The notes beneath the pieces were generated by a model that had not been told where the DNA came from, did no database searches, and saw only the letters and a program-made list of their open reading frames with translations. From NCBI GenBank assembly GCA_025504975.1, contig JANUWI010000008.1:930001-994000 (forward strand): a stretch of 64,000 nucleotides of DNA, in the 5' to 3' direction. Source of the DNA: Plenodomus lindquistii. Taxonomy: Eukaryota > Ascomycota > Dothideomycetes > Pleosporales > Leptosphaeriaceae. The position numbers and the translations under genes are program-made. Numbering within the stretch: the stretch's first letter is position 1; each line of letters starts with the position of its first letter. Of the stretch, positions 13,001 through 26,078 are shown piece by piece.

Positions 13001-16000
13001 TAATTTTTTACTTTTTTCTAGTTTACTATTTCTTTTTACTATAATTTAGTATTACGTTATTACCTATCTAATATAGTAGCTATTAAAAGGATTTATCTAG
13101 CTATTCTAGTTCTAACACTTTTTAAATATAAATATTATTTTTTACTTACTTTTACCTAAAAACTTTTTTTCTAAAAAGCTTTTTAATCTAGTTTAGTATA
13201 TACTATAGAAAACTTTTAAATAGTAAATATAGTATATTAGTTAGTATTCTCTAGTATATATTAGACCTAGCGTATTTCTATATAAAGTAAACTTCTAGAT
13301 ATACCTAGTTTAAATTACCTATTAGTATATTTTTATATATTTATAGTTTTTACTATATTTATATCTATAGGTTATTACGCTATAGATATTCTATATAAAA
13401 AAATTTTTAATTACTAGATAAAATACTATACTAAGTATAGTACTATTTAAATTTAACCTCTAATATAAAAACTTACTTTTTATAGTCTATAAAAATATAT
13501 AATAATATTAGATAGTAGTATTAGCTTTAATTATTAGCGTAATATAAAGTAAGTTTATAAATAGAGTAGTATTCTAGAGCTAGAGTCTAGTAAAAATAAT
13601 AATAAAATAGTAGATTAATAGAATATACACGTTTTAATATATAACCTATTATATACTAGTAAACTTTTTTTTAACTAATACTAGTAATAATAAGTATAAA
13701 TTCTATAAAAATACTACTAGGCGTAAGTTTTCTATATTAAGCTTTATAATTAAAATTACTAATAGAAAAATATACTAGCTACGCGGTAATGTTACTAGAA
13801 TAGTATAATAACTAGATTTTATCTATAGATATAATAATAGAGACTACTATACTACTAGGTAGTAGTCTAGTTTATATTTTCTATAACTAATTAGCTAAGT
13901 AAATATTATAGTATATATATACTTTTAAAGTATCCTTTTTATTATATATACGTATAGAAGTATAAACTATCTCTAATATAAATAGTTTATACTCTAAAAT
14001 AAAAGCTATTATTTTAATAATATTTTTGTATTATATATAGTACTTAAACTTAGTATCTTTTATAATATCTATAGAAATTATTTTTTATATCTATACTTTA
14101 TTTTTTATACTACTATCTAGTAAAAATAGTTTACTTTTCTAATTTTTTATATTTAAAAATCTAAATAGATTATATATTAGTTTTATATAGAAATTCTTTA
14201 TAAAGTTATTTATATTACTTTCTATAGCTTTTATATAATGTAGCTATATTATAAATATATAGTTATAGTTAAACTAAAAGCTAGTAAGTATAGATATTTT
14301 TTATCTATTAGTAGATATTTTATAATACGCTATTTTTTATAATTAAATAGTATTTAAACTATAGATAGAAAAATACTTCTAGTAGAAATATAATTATAGG
14401 TAAAAGTTTTATAGTATAACTAAAAAGTAGTAGACTATAGCTAAGTTTTTGCTTAGTTTACTACGCTAAAGTTAGATATAAAAAGACTATTTTCTATACT
14501 ACTCTTTTTTTTCTATATAGCTAATAGAGTTAGTGCTGTTTTAAATAGCTATAAAAAAACTAATATCTAGTAAAATAGTATTACTTTTATATATCTCTAA
14601 TTTATCTATTTCTAGAAATTCTATTACTATAGTATAGTCTTTATATTTATTATAGTTTAGTATAAAGTATTTATTTTTATATAAAATAGTTATAGTAATA
14701 GAATAAAAAAAGGCTATTTAGTATTTTAAGTATAACCTAGTAGTAATTTTAATATACTTTTACTAGAAGTTCTACTACTAGCTAGTTTAAAAAGGCCTAT
14801 TAAATACACAGCTTTATTTTTTAGTTAAATTAGATCTATTATATTAATAATAATAGGTTAGATATATTATAGAATATAGCTACTTTTTATAGGTTTACTA
14901 GTATTTATATAAACTATTTATATAAAAAAAAACTTTATAGTACTAGTTATAGGTTTATAAAAAATCTATATTATATTAAAATATATATAAATATATATTA
15001 TAAGTTAAATTATAGTAGGTATTATATAATTAGTAATATCTATAGTAAGTTATAAATAGAATTTACTATATACGTACTTAAGTATAGTAGATAGTATATT
15101 ACTTTTATAACTTTATATTATATAACGCATATATCTTTTTTATACCTAGTACTATAACTATTATAATAGCCTAATAAATAACCTATTATTCATAAAAATT
15201 TATAATTTAAACTATTTATTTATAGTAAAGCTAGATATATATATTAATATAAAGTTTAGACTAATAAAAATAGTTTTCTATTTAAAGTTATTACTTACGT
15301 TGTTTACTTTTTTTATATACTTTTTTATATAATAATAGTTCTATTTAATAGCCTTTTTAATAGCTATTTATAAACTAGTTATAGGCTATACTATTAATAA
15401 AATCTATATAAACACCTAGTTTTACCTAATAAAGTAATTCTAGTATAGTATATAAGCTACTAGAAAGTTTATAGTATATAGTTATTATTAATCTCTAGCT
15501 ATACCTAAATATTAATACTATTTATATAAAGTAACTAGCTAGACTACTTTAATTAGACTTTTTTTACTTACTTTTTTTAGCACTTAATTTTTTTTTAAAA
15601 CTCTAAAAGAAGTAGTAATAGGGATTTTATTACTTTTATACTTTAGATTAAATTAACTAAAATTTTTCTTCTTTAAACCTCTAAAGTTATAAAGTATAAA
15701 AGTGTATTCTTTAATACTTTTAAATAAAATTAATAGAAAATAGCTATAGACTCTATTTTACTTATAATAGTTATAGTTAAATCTAAAGGTATCTAAAACT
15801 GTTATTTCTATATTTTATAATTAGCGCTGCTACTAGAACTATTAACTCTATATTATTAGAAACTCTATATTATTAAAGCTTTATTATAAAAAAAAGTACT
15901 ATAAAATTTAATAAAAAGTTTAAAAATTAAAATCTAAGTTTTATTTACTATACTAAACTAAATTATAACTTTTACTACACTATAGTTAATATCTACTAGT

Positions 16001-16716
16001 AATAAAAACTATTTTTACTAAGTTTTCTAATATAATACCTAATAATTAGTTAATATTATTAAAATAGTGCTTAGCTAGCTAGAAAGCTTTATCTAAATTA
16101 ATTACTAATTAGCTTTTAGAAAAATATAAGTGTATAGCTATTTATATACTCTATACTAGTTAACTATTACTATATAAAGCTTTTAAAGTCTATAGCTATA
16201 AACTAATCTAGTAAGTATAGTAAATTTATTAAGCTTAGTAAATATATAAAATTTAATAAAACTAAATAAACTAAACTTTATAAAAAGCGTAATATCTAAA
16301 CGTACTAAGTATAATAGTTTAAAAAACTAAAGTTCTAAATATTATATTTAATATAGAAATATATATACTAAATATAAAGTATTATAGTTATAACTACTAA
16401 GTATATAAAAAAAGCTACTAGAAAGTTATAAATTTCTAATAACTTTCTAGTGTATTATATAGCTAATAAAAGTAAACGTTACTAGCTTTTATCTAGAGTA
16501 AAAAGAAAAAGCTAATATAGAACTATTATTATATTATTAAATAGAGTACTAATTTTCTACTAAAAATATAGTTAATACTATTAAAAGCGCTAGTTAAACT
16601 ATAGATATTTAAAATATAACTAGTCTATAATAGAGCTAATTATATATATAAAAATACAACTACTACTATATTTAATAGTATTAGAGTACATAAACTATAT
16701 ATTCTTTAAAGCTTTT

Positions 16717-16838
16717 AAAGCCTTTAGATTAGATATACTATATATTTTTTAATTTTTTAAAGCCTTTAGATTAGATATACTATATATCTTTTAAACTTTT
16801 AAAGCCTTTAGAGTAGATAAGCTATATACCTTCTAAAG
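16717..16838. repeat. Three-copy 42-bp tandem repeat
   Basis: The string AAAGCCTTTAGA recurs at 16717, 16759 and 16801, a strict 42-bp period, followed each time by a (T/G)TAGAT(A/A)...CTATATA segment. Copies differ by few substitutions. A partial fourth copy may precede the first. It is probably a degraded coding repeat or minisatellite; the function is unknown. Confidence 0.8.
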
Positions 16839-17045
16839 TCTAATATATTTACTATATATTACTACTCTAGTAAATTGCTTTAATTATAATATACTTTAAT
16901 AAGTAATATAAAGTTATACCTATAATAGGTAATATACCTAGTTAATATATTAGTAAATAAACTATTTAAAAAAAGTAAAAGCTTAGTTCTAGAAGCGTAA
17001 TTAAACTAGAATAATATCTATAATATATAATAGATTAATAGCGCT

Positions 17046-17249
17046 AGTAATAAATAGCTTTAGAAGTACTAGTAATAAATAGCTTTAATAGCGCTAGTAA
17101 TAAATAGCTTAGTAATAAATAGCTTTAATAGCACTAGTAATAAATAGCTTTAGTAGCGCTAGTAATAAATAGCTTAGTAATAAATAGTTTTAGTAGCTCT
17201 AGTAATAAATAGCTTTAGTAGTACTAGTAATAAATAGCTTTAGTAGTAT
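17046..17249. repeat. Minisatellite with mixed 25-bp and 15-bp units
   Basis: About nine units begin AGTAATAAATAGCTT. Most are 25 bp, with a tail such as TAGTAGCGCT or TAATAGCACT. Two are cut to 15 bp, and each short unit follows two long ones closely, giving a higher-order pattern. Units differ mainly by transitions compatible with RIP. Confidence 0.85.
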
Positions 17250-17675
17250 AGATAATAAAAAGAAAAGTTAGTATTAACTAAAGAATATTAGTAGTAATAG
17301 TATTTTTTAAAAGTAAAAAAAAAATAAAAAGAATATAAAAAAAGAGATAGAAAAGTAGTAGACTAATATATATAGGTTACTTAATATTATAAAGATAAAA
17401 GTAAACTATATAGTAAATTATATATAATACTAGTAATAAAATAATAATTATATATATATAAAAAAACTTAGTTATTTTAAACTATACTTTATATTAAAAG
17501 GTTAAAAAACTACTACTATTTATATATAGGTAATAGTACTAGGCTTCTAACTACTAGATAGAACTATATTACTACTAATATATTTATTTATTATTAAATT
17601 TATATACTATATTATAACTTTAATATAAATATATATATTTTTTATTTTATTTTAAATTAAATATTTTATAAAATG

Positions 17676-18092
17676 TATAATAGCTTAAGTATATAAAGTA
17701 CTAAAAAGCGTCTAAATTAGTTTAAAAGTATATAGAAATACACGTAGATTAAAAAACTAAATAAATTATATTTTTATAAGCTTTATATAAAAAGATAAAA
17801 AAATTATACCTCTATAGTTCTATTAAAGAAATAAGCTATATAGAGTAGAATTTAGTAGTAGTTCTAGGCTTTTATAGAGTTTTTTTCTTTTCTCTACTAT
17901 ATTAGCACGTAGGTAATAGTAAAATAGAGATTATTATAAAATTTAGACTAGATATAGTATAAAAGTAGTTTAGGTAAAAATTAATATAGTTTTCTATTTA
18001 TAATAAATTTATATAGAGAAAAATAGAGGTAGCTTATAAAAAGGCTTCTATAGCTAAAAGTTATTAATATAATAGAATATAGCTTTATTATA
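17676..18092 (-). repeat. 3' LTR of element B
   Basis: This is the complement of the family LTR, from TATAATAG (complement of the GTTATA end) to CTTTATTATA (complement of TGTAATAAAG). The adjoining TTACCCTCTACTTT is the complement of the polypurine tract. Confidence 0.9.
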
Positions 18093-18561
18093 TTACCCTC
18101 TACTTTAAATTAAATAGTTCTATATCTAAATATCTTTTATATAACCTCTATATAAAGTTAATTCTAGAATTATTATTTTATTAAAGTAAATATAACTTTC
18201 TATTTACTATTTATTAATAATTATTATAATAACTACTAAATCTAGTAGTTACTTTAGTAAAATATAATAATTTTTTTTTACTTTTTATACTCTATACCTC
18301 TATTATTTATACTCTATTACTATTTATTATTACTTTTAATACTAACGCTAAATAGCTTTTATAAAAATACCTATTTTTATAGCTCTAAGTATATACTTTT
18401 TAGTCTATTAAATTTTTTACCTACGCTCTATCTAGGCCTAGTTTTATAGTAAATTTAACTTTATATATTTATTTTAATTAGTAGGTTTTAAAAAGTATAC
18501 TTATAATATACTTTTAAATAAAAAATATAAACTAGTAAATAGCTATTTTTTTTTACTAGTT
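18093..18561 (-). pseudogene. 3' part of element B, left of the nested insertion
   Basis: It is collinear, on the complementary strand, with the sequence just upstream of the 3' LTR of element C (~25150-25656). It continues at 26079 on the far side of element C. No open frame is present; it is untranslated or end-of-pol sequence. Confidence 0.75.
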
Positions 18562-18566
18562 TAGAG

Positions 18567-18984
18567 TGTAATAAAGCTATATTCTATTATAATAATAACC
18601 TTTAGCTACAGGAGCCCCTTTATAAGCTACCTCTATCTTTCCCTATATAAGCTTATTAAAAATAGAAGACTATACTAACCTCTACCTAAACTACCTCTAT
18701 ACTATACCTAGTCTAGATTCTATAAAAATCTCTACTCTACTGTTACCTACGTGCTAATACAGTAGAGGAAAAAAAAAAAACTCTATAAAGGCCTAGAACT
18801 ACTACTAAGTTCTACTCTATATAGCTTGCTTTTTTAATAGAACTATAGAGGTATAATTTTTTTATCCTTTTATACTAGGCCTATAAAAATATAATTTGTT
18901 TAGCTTTTTAATCTGCGCGTATTTTTATATACCTTTAAGCTAATTTAGACGCCTTTTAGCACTTTATATTCTTAAGCTGTTATA
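18567..18984 (+). repeat. 5' LTR of element C
   Basis: It runs from TGTAATAAAGC to AAGCTGTTATA. It differs from its 3' partner at scattered sites, all C/T or G/A in the parts I compared, as expected when two initially identical LTRs are mutated by RIP. I could not recognise a tRNA primer-binding site just downstream. Confidence 0.93.
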
Positions 18985-18999
18985 TTATAAAAAAATTAT

Positions 19000-21100
19000 C
19001 CCTCTACTAGTAATAGCCTATATAATATTACTAATTTATTTAAAAGAATTATTTAAATTCTTTAGTTAACTAGCCTCTAAAACCTCTCTAGTTCTAGCCC
19101 TAATTAACGCTAATAGATCTATTAACAATTCTAAAACTAGATTTTAGAGATCTCTAGTTAACTAAAGCCTATAGGTTTAGACTTCTATAGCATTACTAGC
19201 TTAGATTACCTTTAGAAAAGTTATGTTAGATAGCGCTAAAGTAGAGACTTAGAGACTACTAATAACCTAGTAGAATTAGAGATAAAGCTAATACCTGTCC
19301 TTATTAATAAATAATAAATTCTACTTTTTAAAAAATAAAGGAAAATAACTAGCCTTTACAGAAGGCCTATAAACTTATTAAATGTCTAAAATATAGAAAA
19401 TAACTAATACTAGCTAATTAGAGAATAATTAGAGTTAAATAGAAGCTAGACCTACTTTAGCAGAACCTAGAAATCTACTAACTATAACTTCTAATAATAC
19501 TATAGAAATAATAGCCTAGCTACACGCTAAGTTAGTAGCTCTACAGGCTAAAATAAAATCTATTAAAAAAAAAAAACTTTGCTTAACTCTACTTCTAAAC
19601 TTGCTTCTATTCTCTACTAAAAACCTTTAGACTTATTAACGTCGCTAGTTAACTAGATTACTTTCTAAAGCCTTTTTTTATATTTTTAAAAAGCTACGTT
19701 TATTAGAGCGTACCCCTTCTATCTCTAAACTATTAGATAGAAAGGACTCTATCTATAAATAATAGAAGGCTTTAATACTAGATTAACTTAAAATTAATAG
19801 TAACTACTACTGTTTTAAGCGTGCCTGTATAGCACTAGTCTAGAGTAGTACTTTTAGTCTAGCTAAAGAGTATTTTAAGCTCTAATACCTATCTAATAAT
19901 AAAGCTAACTACTTTTTCTCTGTAAAAGCTATAATAGCTACGTTTAATAGATACTTTATTATAGGCAATAAATAGGCTAAGGCACGTAATGCTTTTAACT
20001 AACTATATATAAAAAAGAATAAAACTTTCTTTACTTTTAAAGCTTATTTTTTAAGCTATACTATAAAAGAATGTATACTATATATAGAATAGATTTACTA
20101 TATATAGATAAAAATAACTTCTAGCCTGCGTATTTCTAGTTAAAAGTTTAAATATACCTAGAATAACTCTTTTCTAGATATAATAGAGCACTTTACTACC
20201 TTTAATATAGAAAAAAGAACCTACTTAAAAGATACATATTATTAGAACTTTTTTTATAATAGTACTACTAAGTTCTAAGCTAGAACTATAGTATAATCTA
20301 GTTTAGATACTTTTTAGAGAGAGACTTTAGAGACTATAGCACTATATACAGCTCTTTAAACCTTTTTATAATCTACTATAGTACCTTTATAGCAAGTAAT
20401 AGCTACTTTAGCTTCTAAAAAGGCACTAGGTAACTACTATAACTATAGTAAACTAGAATACTACGCTAATAAATATCTATTACTATAGATAAAAGAAATT
20501 ATAACTAAAAATTACTCTAACTAATATTATAACGCTGCTAAAGTACTAGACCTAGAGAAAGATTAGATAGAAAATAAATAGTCCTAAAAGTATTACGCTA
20601 CTTAGAATTAAATTAAAAATATAACCTATTAAACTTTAATCTTTTAAAACTATTTTAAAATTTCTATTTTTTTATATCTACTATTTTATGCAACCTAGGC
20701 GTAGGTATAAAACTACTATTACTTATTAATACTAGTATCTAAAAATATCTCTTTTTAAATTTACGTATTATTTTTTCTTTATTTTTTTTACTTTAAACTA
20801 AAGTCTAAAAACTGCTCTACCTAGTAATAGTTAAAAGGTTTAAAAACTAAATCTTTTTACTAGTTATAGAATATATCTGTCTCTATATAATTATAGATAG
20901 ATAAAAAATTCTAAACTATCTATTTATTATACTTAATCTAGAAACTTAGGATATAATTATTAGAATATAATAGTTAAAAAAGTTTAAAATTCTACTAGAT
21001 ATAAATGTGTTCTAGTTATAGTAACTAGCTACTTACTTTAAAACTTATATCTCTACTTCTCTAATTTTTATATAACTCTATTAAAGAATACTAAAAAAGC
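19000..21100 (+). pseudogene. gag relic of element C with a mutated CCHC zinc knuckle
   Basis: The gag of this family would form the retrotransposon particle. The nucleic-acid-binding knuckle is visible at 20435-20476, with perfect C-x2-C-x4-H-x4-C spacing. All four ligand codons now read Tyr (TAC/TAT), each one transition away from Cys or His. Flanking sequence contains many TAG/TAA stops where Trp, Gln or Arg codons are expected. The start codon cannot be located. Limits are approximate. The same region is present in elements A, B, D and G. Confidence 0.7.
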
Positions 21101-21429
21101 ACGTTGCTTTTAATATTAAAAGATAAAACGCTCTATAGAAAAAGGAGTTGTATTAGAAAACTAGTAGCCTACACTTTTTAATTAATTATATTTATAGAAT
21201 TTTTAAAGCCCTATAATACTAGAATATTCTTCTAGAGATCTAAAACCTAGACCTACTCTAAAAACCTTTTAAAACCCTTTCTAGTCTCTAAGTTACTATT
21301 ATTTCCGCTAATACCTTCTATTTTAATATAAAAAAAAAAAAATAAGTTTTTTATTACTAGTCTATATAAAATTAACTAGATCTTTAAAAACTATAATAGA
21401 GAGGATATTTAAAAAAATAACTATTTAAT

Positions 21430-24400
21430 CTAGAACTAACTCCCCCTCTACTACTAGTAATATTAGAACGTATTTAGTTTATTAGCTATAGAGAAACTAC
21501 TAGAACACTAACTATATAACTATAAAATTATTCTAAATAAACCTCTATCTAATAACTTTAGCCCTTTATATAAGTAAAATACTAAGGACTTAGAAGCTAT
21601 TAAAAAGTATGTCTAGAAGAATTTATAGAAAAGATTTATAGAGACTAGCTACAGCCTTTTTATTTTCTCTATTCTCTATATCTATAAACCTAACAAGTTG
21701 CTCTATATCTATATTAACTACTATAAGTTTAACTAGCTTACCTAAAAAGACGCCTATTTAATTCTAAAGATAGATAACTTACTAATCTGTTTAAATAAAG
21801 CTAAAATCTTTACTAAGTTTAATATTTAAATAGCTTTTAATAAAATCTATATAGATCTAGAGTCTAAAAAATACACTACTTTCTATACCTACTATAGATT
21901 ATATAAGTATAAAATACTCTCTTTTAGTCTCTATAATAGCCCCTCTATTTATTAAAAGTATATAAATAATATACTTATAGATTACTTAAATAATTTCTAT
22001 ATTGCCTACCTAGATAATATTTTTATCTACTTTAAAAACGTCTAGAGCTACTAATAATACATTAAGCTTGTTCTAGAAAAACTATAAAAAGCAGGACTAT
22101 AAGTAGTAATTAAAAAAAGTAAATTCTACGTTATTTAAACTAAGTATTTAGAATATATCCTAACTAACTAAAGAATAGAGGTAGATTTAAAAAAGGTAGA
22201 AGTACTCTATAACTAGGTCTAATCTACTACTATAATAGGTGTTAAATTTTTTCTAGAGTTTACTAAATTCTATAAATAATTTATCTCTAAATTTTTATAA
22301 GTAGCTAAGCTAATAATAGCTCTATAAAGTTCTTTAACCCTATTTATATAGACTAAGAATTGTTAAAACAGCTTTAAAAAGCTAAAGTTCTTACTTCTAG
22401 TAATTCTAGTTCTATACTACTTTAATTCTAATTATAATATAAAACTAGAAACTAACACTTTAGATAGAGTAGTAGCTAGAATTATATTTTAAAAACATCT
22501 AGATAGTAAATAGTACTCTATAGCCTTCTACAGCAAAACACTTATAGAAGTAGAGCTTAATTAGAAGATATATAATAAAGAACTATTTACTATTATTACT
22601 GCCTTTAAGAAATAGAAAGCTAAACTAACTTTAGTTTAGTACTAAATCTAAGTGTATACTAATTATTAATCCTTAAAGTACTTTATAAATATAAAAGTTC
22701 TAAATTAATAATAAGCTAACTAGGCTAAATTTATAGCCTTTTTTAACTTCTAAATTAAGTATACTCTAGGTAAAAGTAATAAACGCGCAGATATTTTTAG
22801 TTAATAAAAATAAAATATAAAAGATTTTAAAGTAGCCTAGTAAAATAATTACTTTTTAGTTTTTTTTAACCTAGCTAGGTTATACAGCTATATTAACTCT
22901 AAACTAGTAAAGTAATACCTAGAGTTCTCTCTATAAATAACTATTACTTCTCTCTAACTAACTCTAATAATATTACTAGATTCCTTAGAACTAATAGAAG
23001 CTCTGTTAAAAGAGAACTAATAGTTTTTTAAAAAAAAACGCTTTTTACTACCTTTCTAGTATTAGATAGATAATAGACTTCTTTTCTATAGTAACTGCCT
23101 TTGCGTTTCTCTAGACTCTCTACTCTATATATAATTTATTAGAGAGGTATATAATTAAGTATTAATAGCCTATTCTAGTACTATAAAAACTTACTAGTTA
23201 TTTATATAATAATACTACTAGAAAAGAATAGAAGCTACCTATAAATAGTACGTGCGTAACTACGTTACCTACTAAAAATTTTATCTAAAATAAATCTAAA
23301 TTTAAAAGTTCCTCTACTTTTTACTAATTCTAGAGAAACCTATGCAATATTTTATAATAGATTTTAAATCTTTCTCTAAAGACTAACACAGCTATAATTA
23401 GATCCTAGTAATTATTAATTAACTTTTTAAATAAATAATTATAATACTATACTATAAAATAATAGACGCCTAAAGCTTTATTTAACTATTTATATAATAG
23501 GTATATTAGTTTAGATATACTTCTAAAAGTATTATCTCTAACTGTAGAGCCTAGTTTATTTTCTAATTCTAGTCTAAATTCTACTAGATTATAAGTATTA
23601 AAATATAACTCTTTACTACCTATTATAAATAAACTAATAGCTAAACTAAAATTATAAATAAGTATATTAACTAACGCCTATAGCTGTTTATAACGTACTA
23701 CTAAAATAACTAGAGTAAACTTTTTCTATTTATAGACTAAGCCTAGATAACGTTTCTATACGCGTTAATAGAAATAGCCCTATACTAGCTTCTATATAGT
23801 TCTAAACTCTAATAGAGCTAGAACTAGCACTACTTAAAAGTAGCTAATTCTATTAAAAAATTTAACTACTAGAAAGTTTATAATCTAGCTATTTAAATAT
23901 ATAACGCTTAGAAATAAGCTAAAAAAAATATAGAAAAAGTATAAAATTAAATACGTTCTGCTATTAACGCCTACTAACGTTCTATTAACTAAAAGATTAG
24001 AGATAAAATCTATTTTTTTACTACTAACCTAGTAACTATAAAACCTAGCTAAAAGTTATCTAAACTATAGAAAGGTCCCTTTAAAGTCTTTAAATAGATT
24101 AGGTATTTCTATAGATTTAAACTCTTTTTAGGCTTTAAAATACACAACGTATTTGCACCTAATATCCTCTATAAAAATTCTAATAACTCTCTACTAGAAT
24201 AAAAGGCTCTAAAGCTACTAGCTACCTCTATATAAGGCGTAGAGAAGTAGAAGGTTAAAAAAATCTTTACTAGCAAGCTTACTTAAAATAAGCTAAAATA
24301 TAGAGCTAGCTAGGTAGAATATAATCTAGACCTAACCTAGTATCTAGCCTTTAATTTTATAGGCTCTTTCTATAAACTGCAAGATTTCTACTAGAAGTAT

Positions 24401-24480
24401 TCTAATTATCTAGAACCTCTCTAAGCACTATACAGATAGCTTTAGGCATAGAAAAAAAAAGTAGAGAATATATTATAGTT
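21430..24480 (+). pseudogene. pol relic of element C: RT, RNase H, integrase, chromodomain
   Basis: RT spans about 21.7-22.35 kb; its YxDD box at 22007-22018 reads YLDN, the second Asp codon having become AAT. RNase H lies at ~22.4-22.7 kb (TNTLDRVVA-like, then AFYSKTL). Integrase lies at ~23.15-23.78 kb: the zinc-finger Cys pair reads Y-V-T-Y, the first catalytic Asp survives near 23361, and the Glu of the TDGQTE-like box has become Lys (23648-23650). A chromodomain follows at ~24246-24400, with Trp codons turned to TAG. The chromodomain in this class directs integration to methylated-histone chromatin (family knowledge). Protease was not located. The gene is clearly dead. Confidence 0.88.
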
Positions 24481-25656
24481 AGTAGATAATTATATTTTAT
24501 AAGTCTAATAGTTTTTCTATTATTAATATATAAAAATTATAGCTAATATATAAAACTAGTATATAGCCTTTACTAATAAAACTTTTAGCTTAGCAAGCTA
24601 ACTATTATAAATAGGTATAAAAGCTTTTTAGAATCTACCTATTTACTACTATAATCTTTTAACTTTTACTTTACTATTAGAGGTGTTATATACTTTACCT
24701 AATTTAAAGTTTTTAGCGTCTCTACGCTTTAAAAACTTCCTGTTAGGCCTATAAACAGGCCTATGTTTTTTTTTACTACTAGAAAAACCTAGAGCTTTTT
24801 TAGAAAAAGCAGTAACTAAAGCTACTACGTTTTTCTAAAAAAGCTGCATTTTCTAGCGTAAGTTTAAAACTTTTTTATATAGACTCTAAAGCTTTTTTTA
24901 TTATACGTAGTAGCTTACTAGTATTATATTAGTTACGCTAAAGCTAGTAACCTGCGTAGTTACTACCTATACTATAGAAATTAATATCTTTATAGCTAAG
25001 CTAGCTGCAGCCTTTATATCTACTAGCTTAGCTTTAAACTTTTTTATTTTATTTTTATTAGCTAGTATAGCCTGCGCAGCAAGGCCTTTAAAATTGCAGA
25101 GTACTACTATAACTTAGTTATATTCTAGTCCTATATATATAGATATCTAAAAAAGTTAGAAAAAGCTCTAAGCTAATAGAAAAAAATAGTTACTTACTAG
25201 TTTATATTTTTTATTTAGAAGCGTGTAATAAGCACACTTTTTTAAGCCTGCTAATTTAAATAAATACGTAAAGTTAAATTTGCTATAGGACTAGGCCTAG
25301 ATAAAATATAAGTAAAAAACCTAATAGGCTAAAAAGTATATACCTAGAAGTATAGAAATAGGTATTTTTATAAAAGCTATTTAGTATTAGTATTAGAGGT
25401 AATAACAAGTAGTAACAGGGTACGTATAATAGAGGTATAAAATATAAAAAGTAAAAAAAAATTATAATATTTAAAAAATTATTATATTCTACTAGAGCAA
25501 CTACTAGATTTAGTAGTTATTATAATAATTATTAATAAATAGTAAATAGAAAGTTATATTTATTTTAATAAAATAATAATTCTAGAATAGACTTTATACA
25601 GAGGTTATATAGAGAACACTTAGATATAGAACTATCTAATTTAAAGCAGGGGGTAA

Positions 25657-26073
25657 TGTAATAAAGCTATATTCTATTATAATAATAACTTTTAGCTATA
25701 GAAGCCCTTTTATAAGCTATCTCTATCTTTCTCTATATAAGCTTATTAAAGATAGGAGACTATACTAACCTTTACTTAAACTACCTCTATACTATACCTA
25801 GTCTAGATTCTATAAAAATCTCTACTTTACTGTTACCTACGTGCTAATATAGTAGAGGAAAGAAAAGAACTCTATAAAGGCCTAGAACTACTACTAAGTT
25901 CTACTTTATATAGCTTACTTCTTTAATAGAACTATAGAGGTATAATTTTCTTGTCCTTTTATACTAGGCCTATAAAAATATAATTTGTTTAGCTTTTTAA
26001 TCTGCGTGCACTTCTATATACCTTTAAGCTAATTTAGACGCCTTTTAGCACTTTATATTCTTAAGCTGTTATA
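25657..26073 (+). repeat. 3' LTR of element C
   Basis: It follows the polypurine tract AAAGCAGGGGG at ~25644-25653. It has the same termini as the 5' LTR and is followed by the TAGAG target duplication. Confidence 0.93.
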
Positions 26074-26078
26074 TAGAG

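Larger units (their letters stand above)
7001..17670. other. Long RIP-degraded region, probably old transposons
   Basis: I find no intact ORF and no RNA gene. The composition is like the RIPed retrotransposons around it: near-absence of CpA/TpG, TAG/TAA in all frames, short runs of coding-like sequence broken by stops. Some minus-strand stretches between ~12 and 15.3 kb faintly resemble retrotransposon polyprotein, but no catalytic motif was convincing. Two minisatellites occur near the right end and are listed separately. Element B inserted at the right edge. Confidence 0.45.
18567..26073 (+). mobile_element. Element C: full-length Ty3/gypsy chromovirus-type retrotransposon nested in B
   Basis: The LTRs are 18567-18984 and 25657-26073. 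TAGAG flanks both ends (18562-18566 and 26074-26078), a perfect 5-bp target duplication. Total length is 7507 bp. The internal order is gag with CCHC knuckle, RT, RNase H, integrase, chromodomain, polypurine tract (AAAGCAGGGGG), 3' LTR. Domain order (RT before integrase) defines Ty3/gypsy; the chromodomain points to the chromovirus branch. It retains visibly more C, G and CpA than B, A, D or F, so it has suffered less RIP. It is dead nonetheless, with stops throughout and altered catalytic codons. Confidence 0.95.

Noticed and set aside
7001..17670. Copia-type polyprotein on the minus strand at ~12-15.3 kb
   Set aside because: A few coding-like stretches were suggestive, but no RT or integrase motif could be read with confidence.
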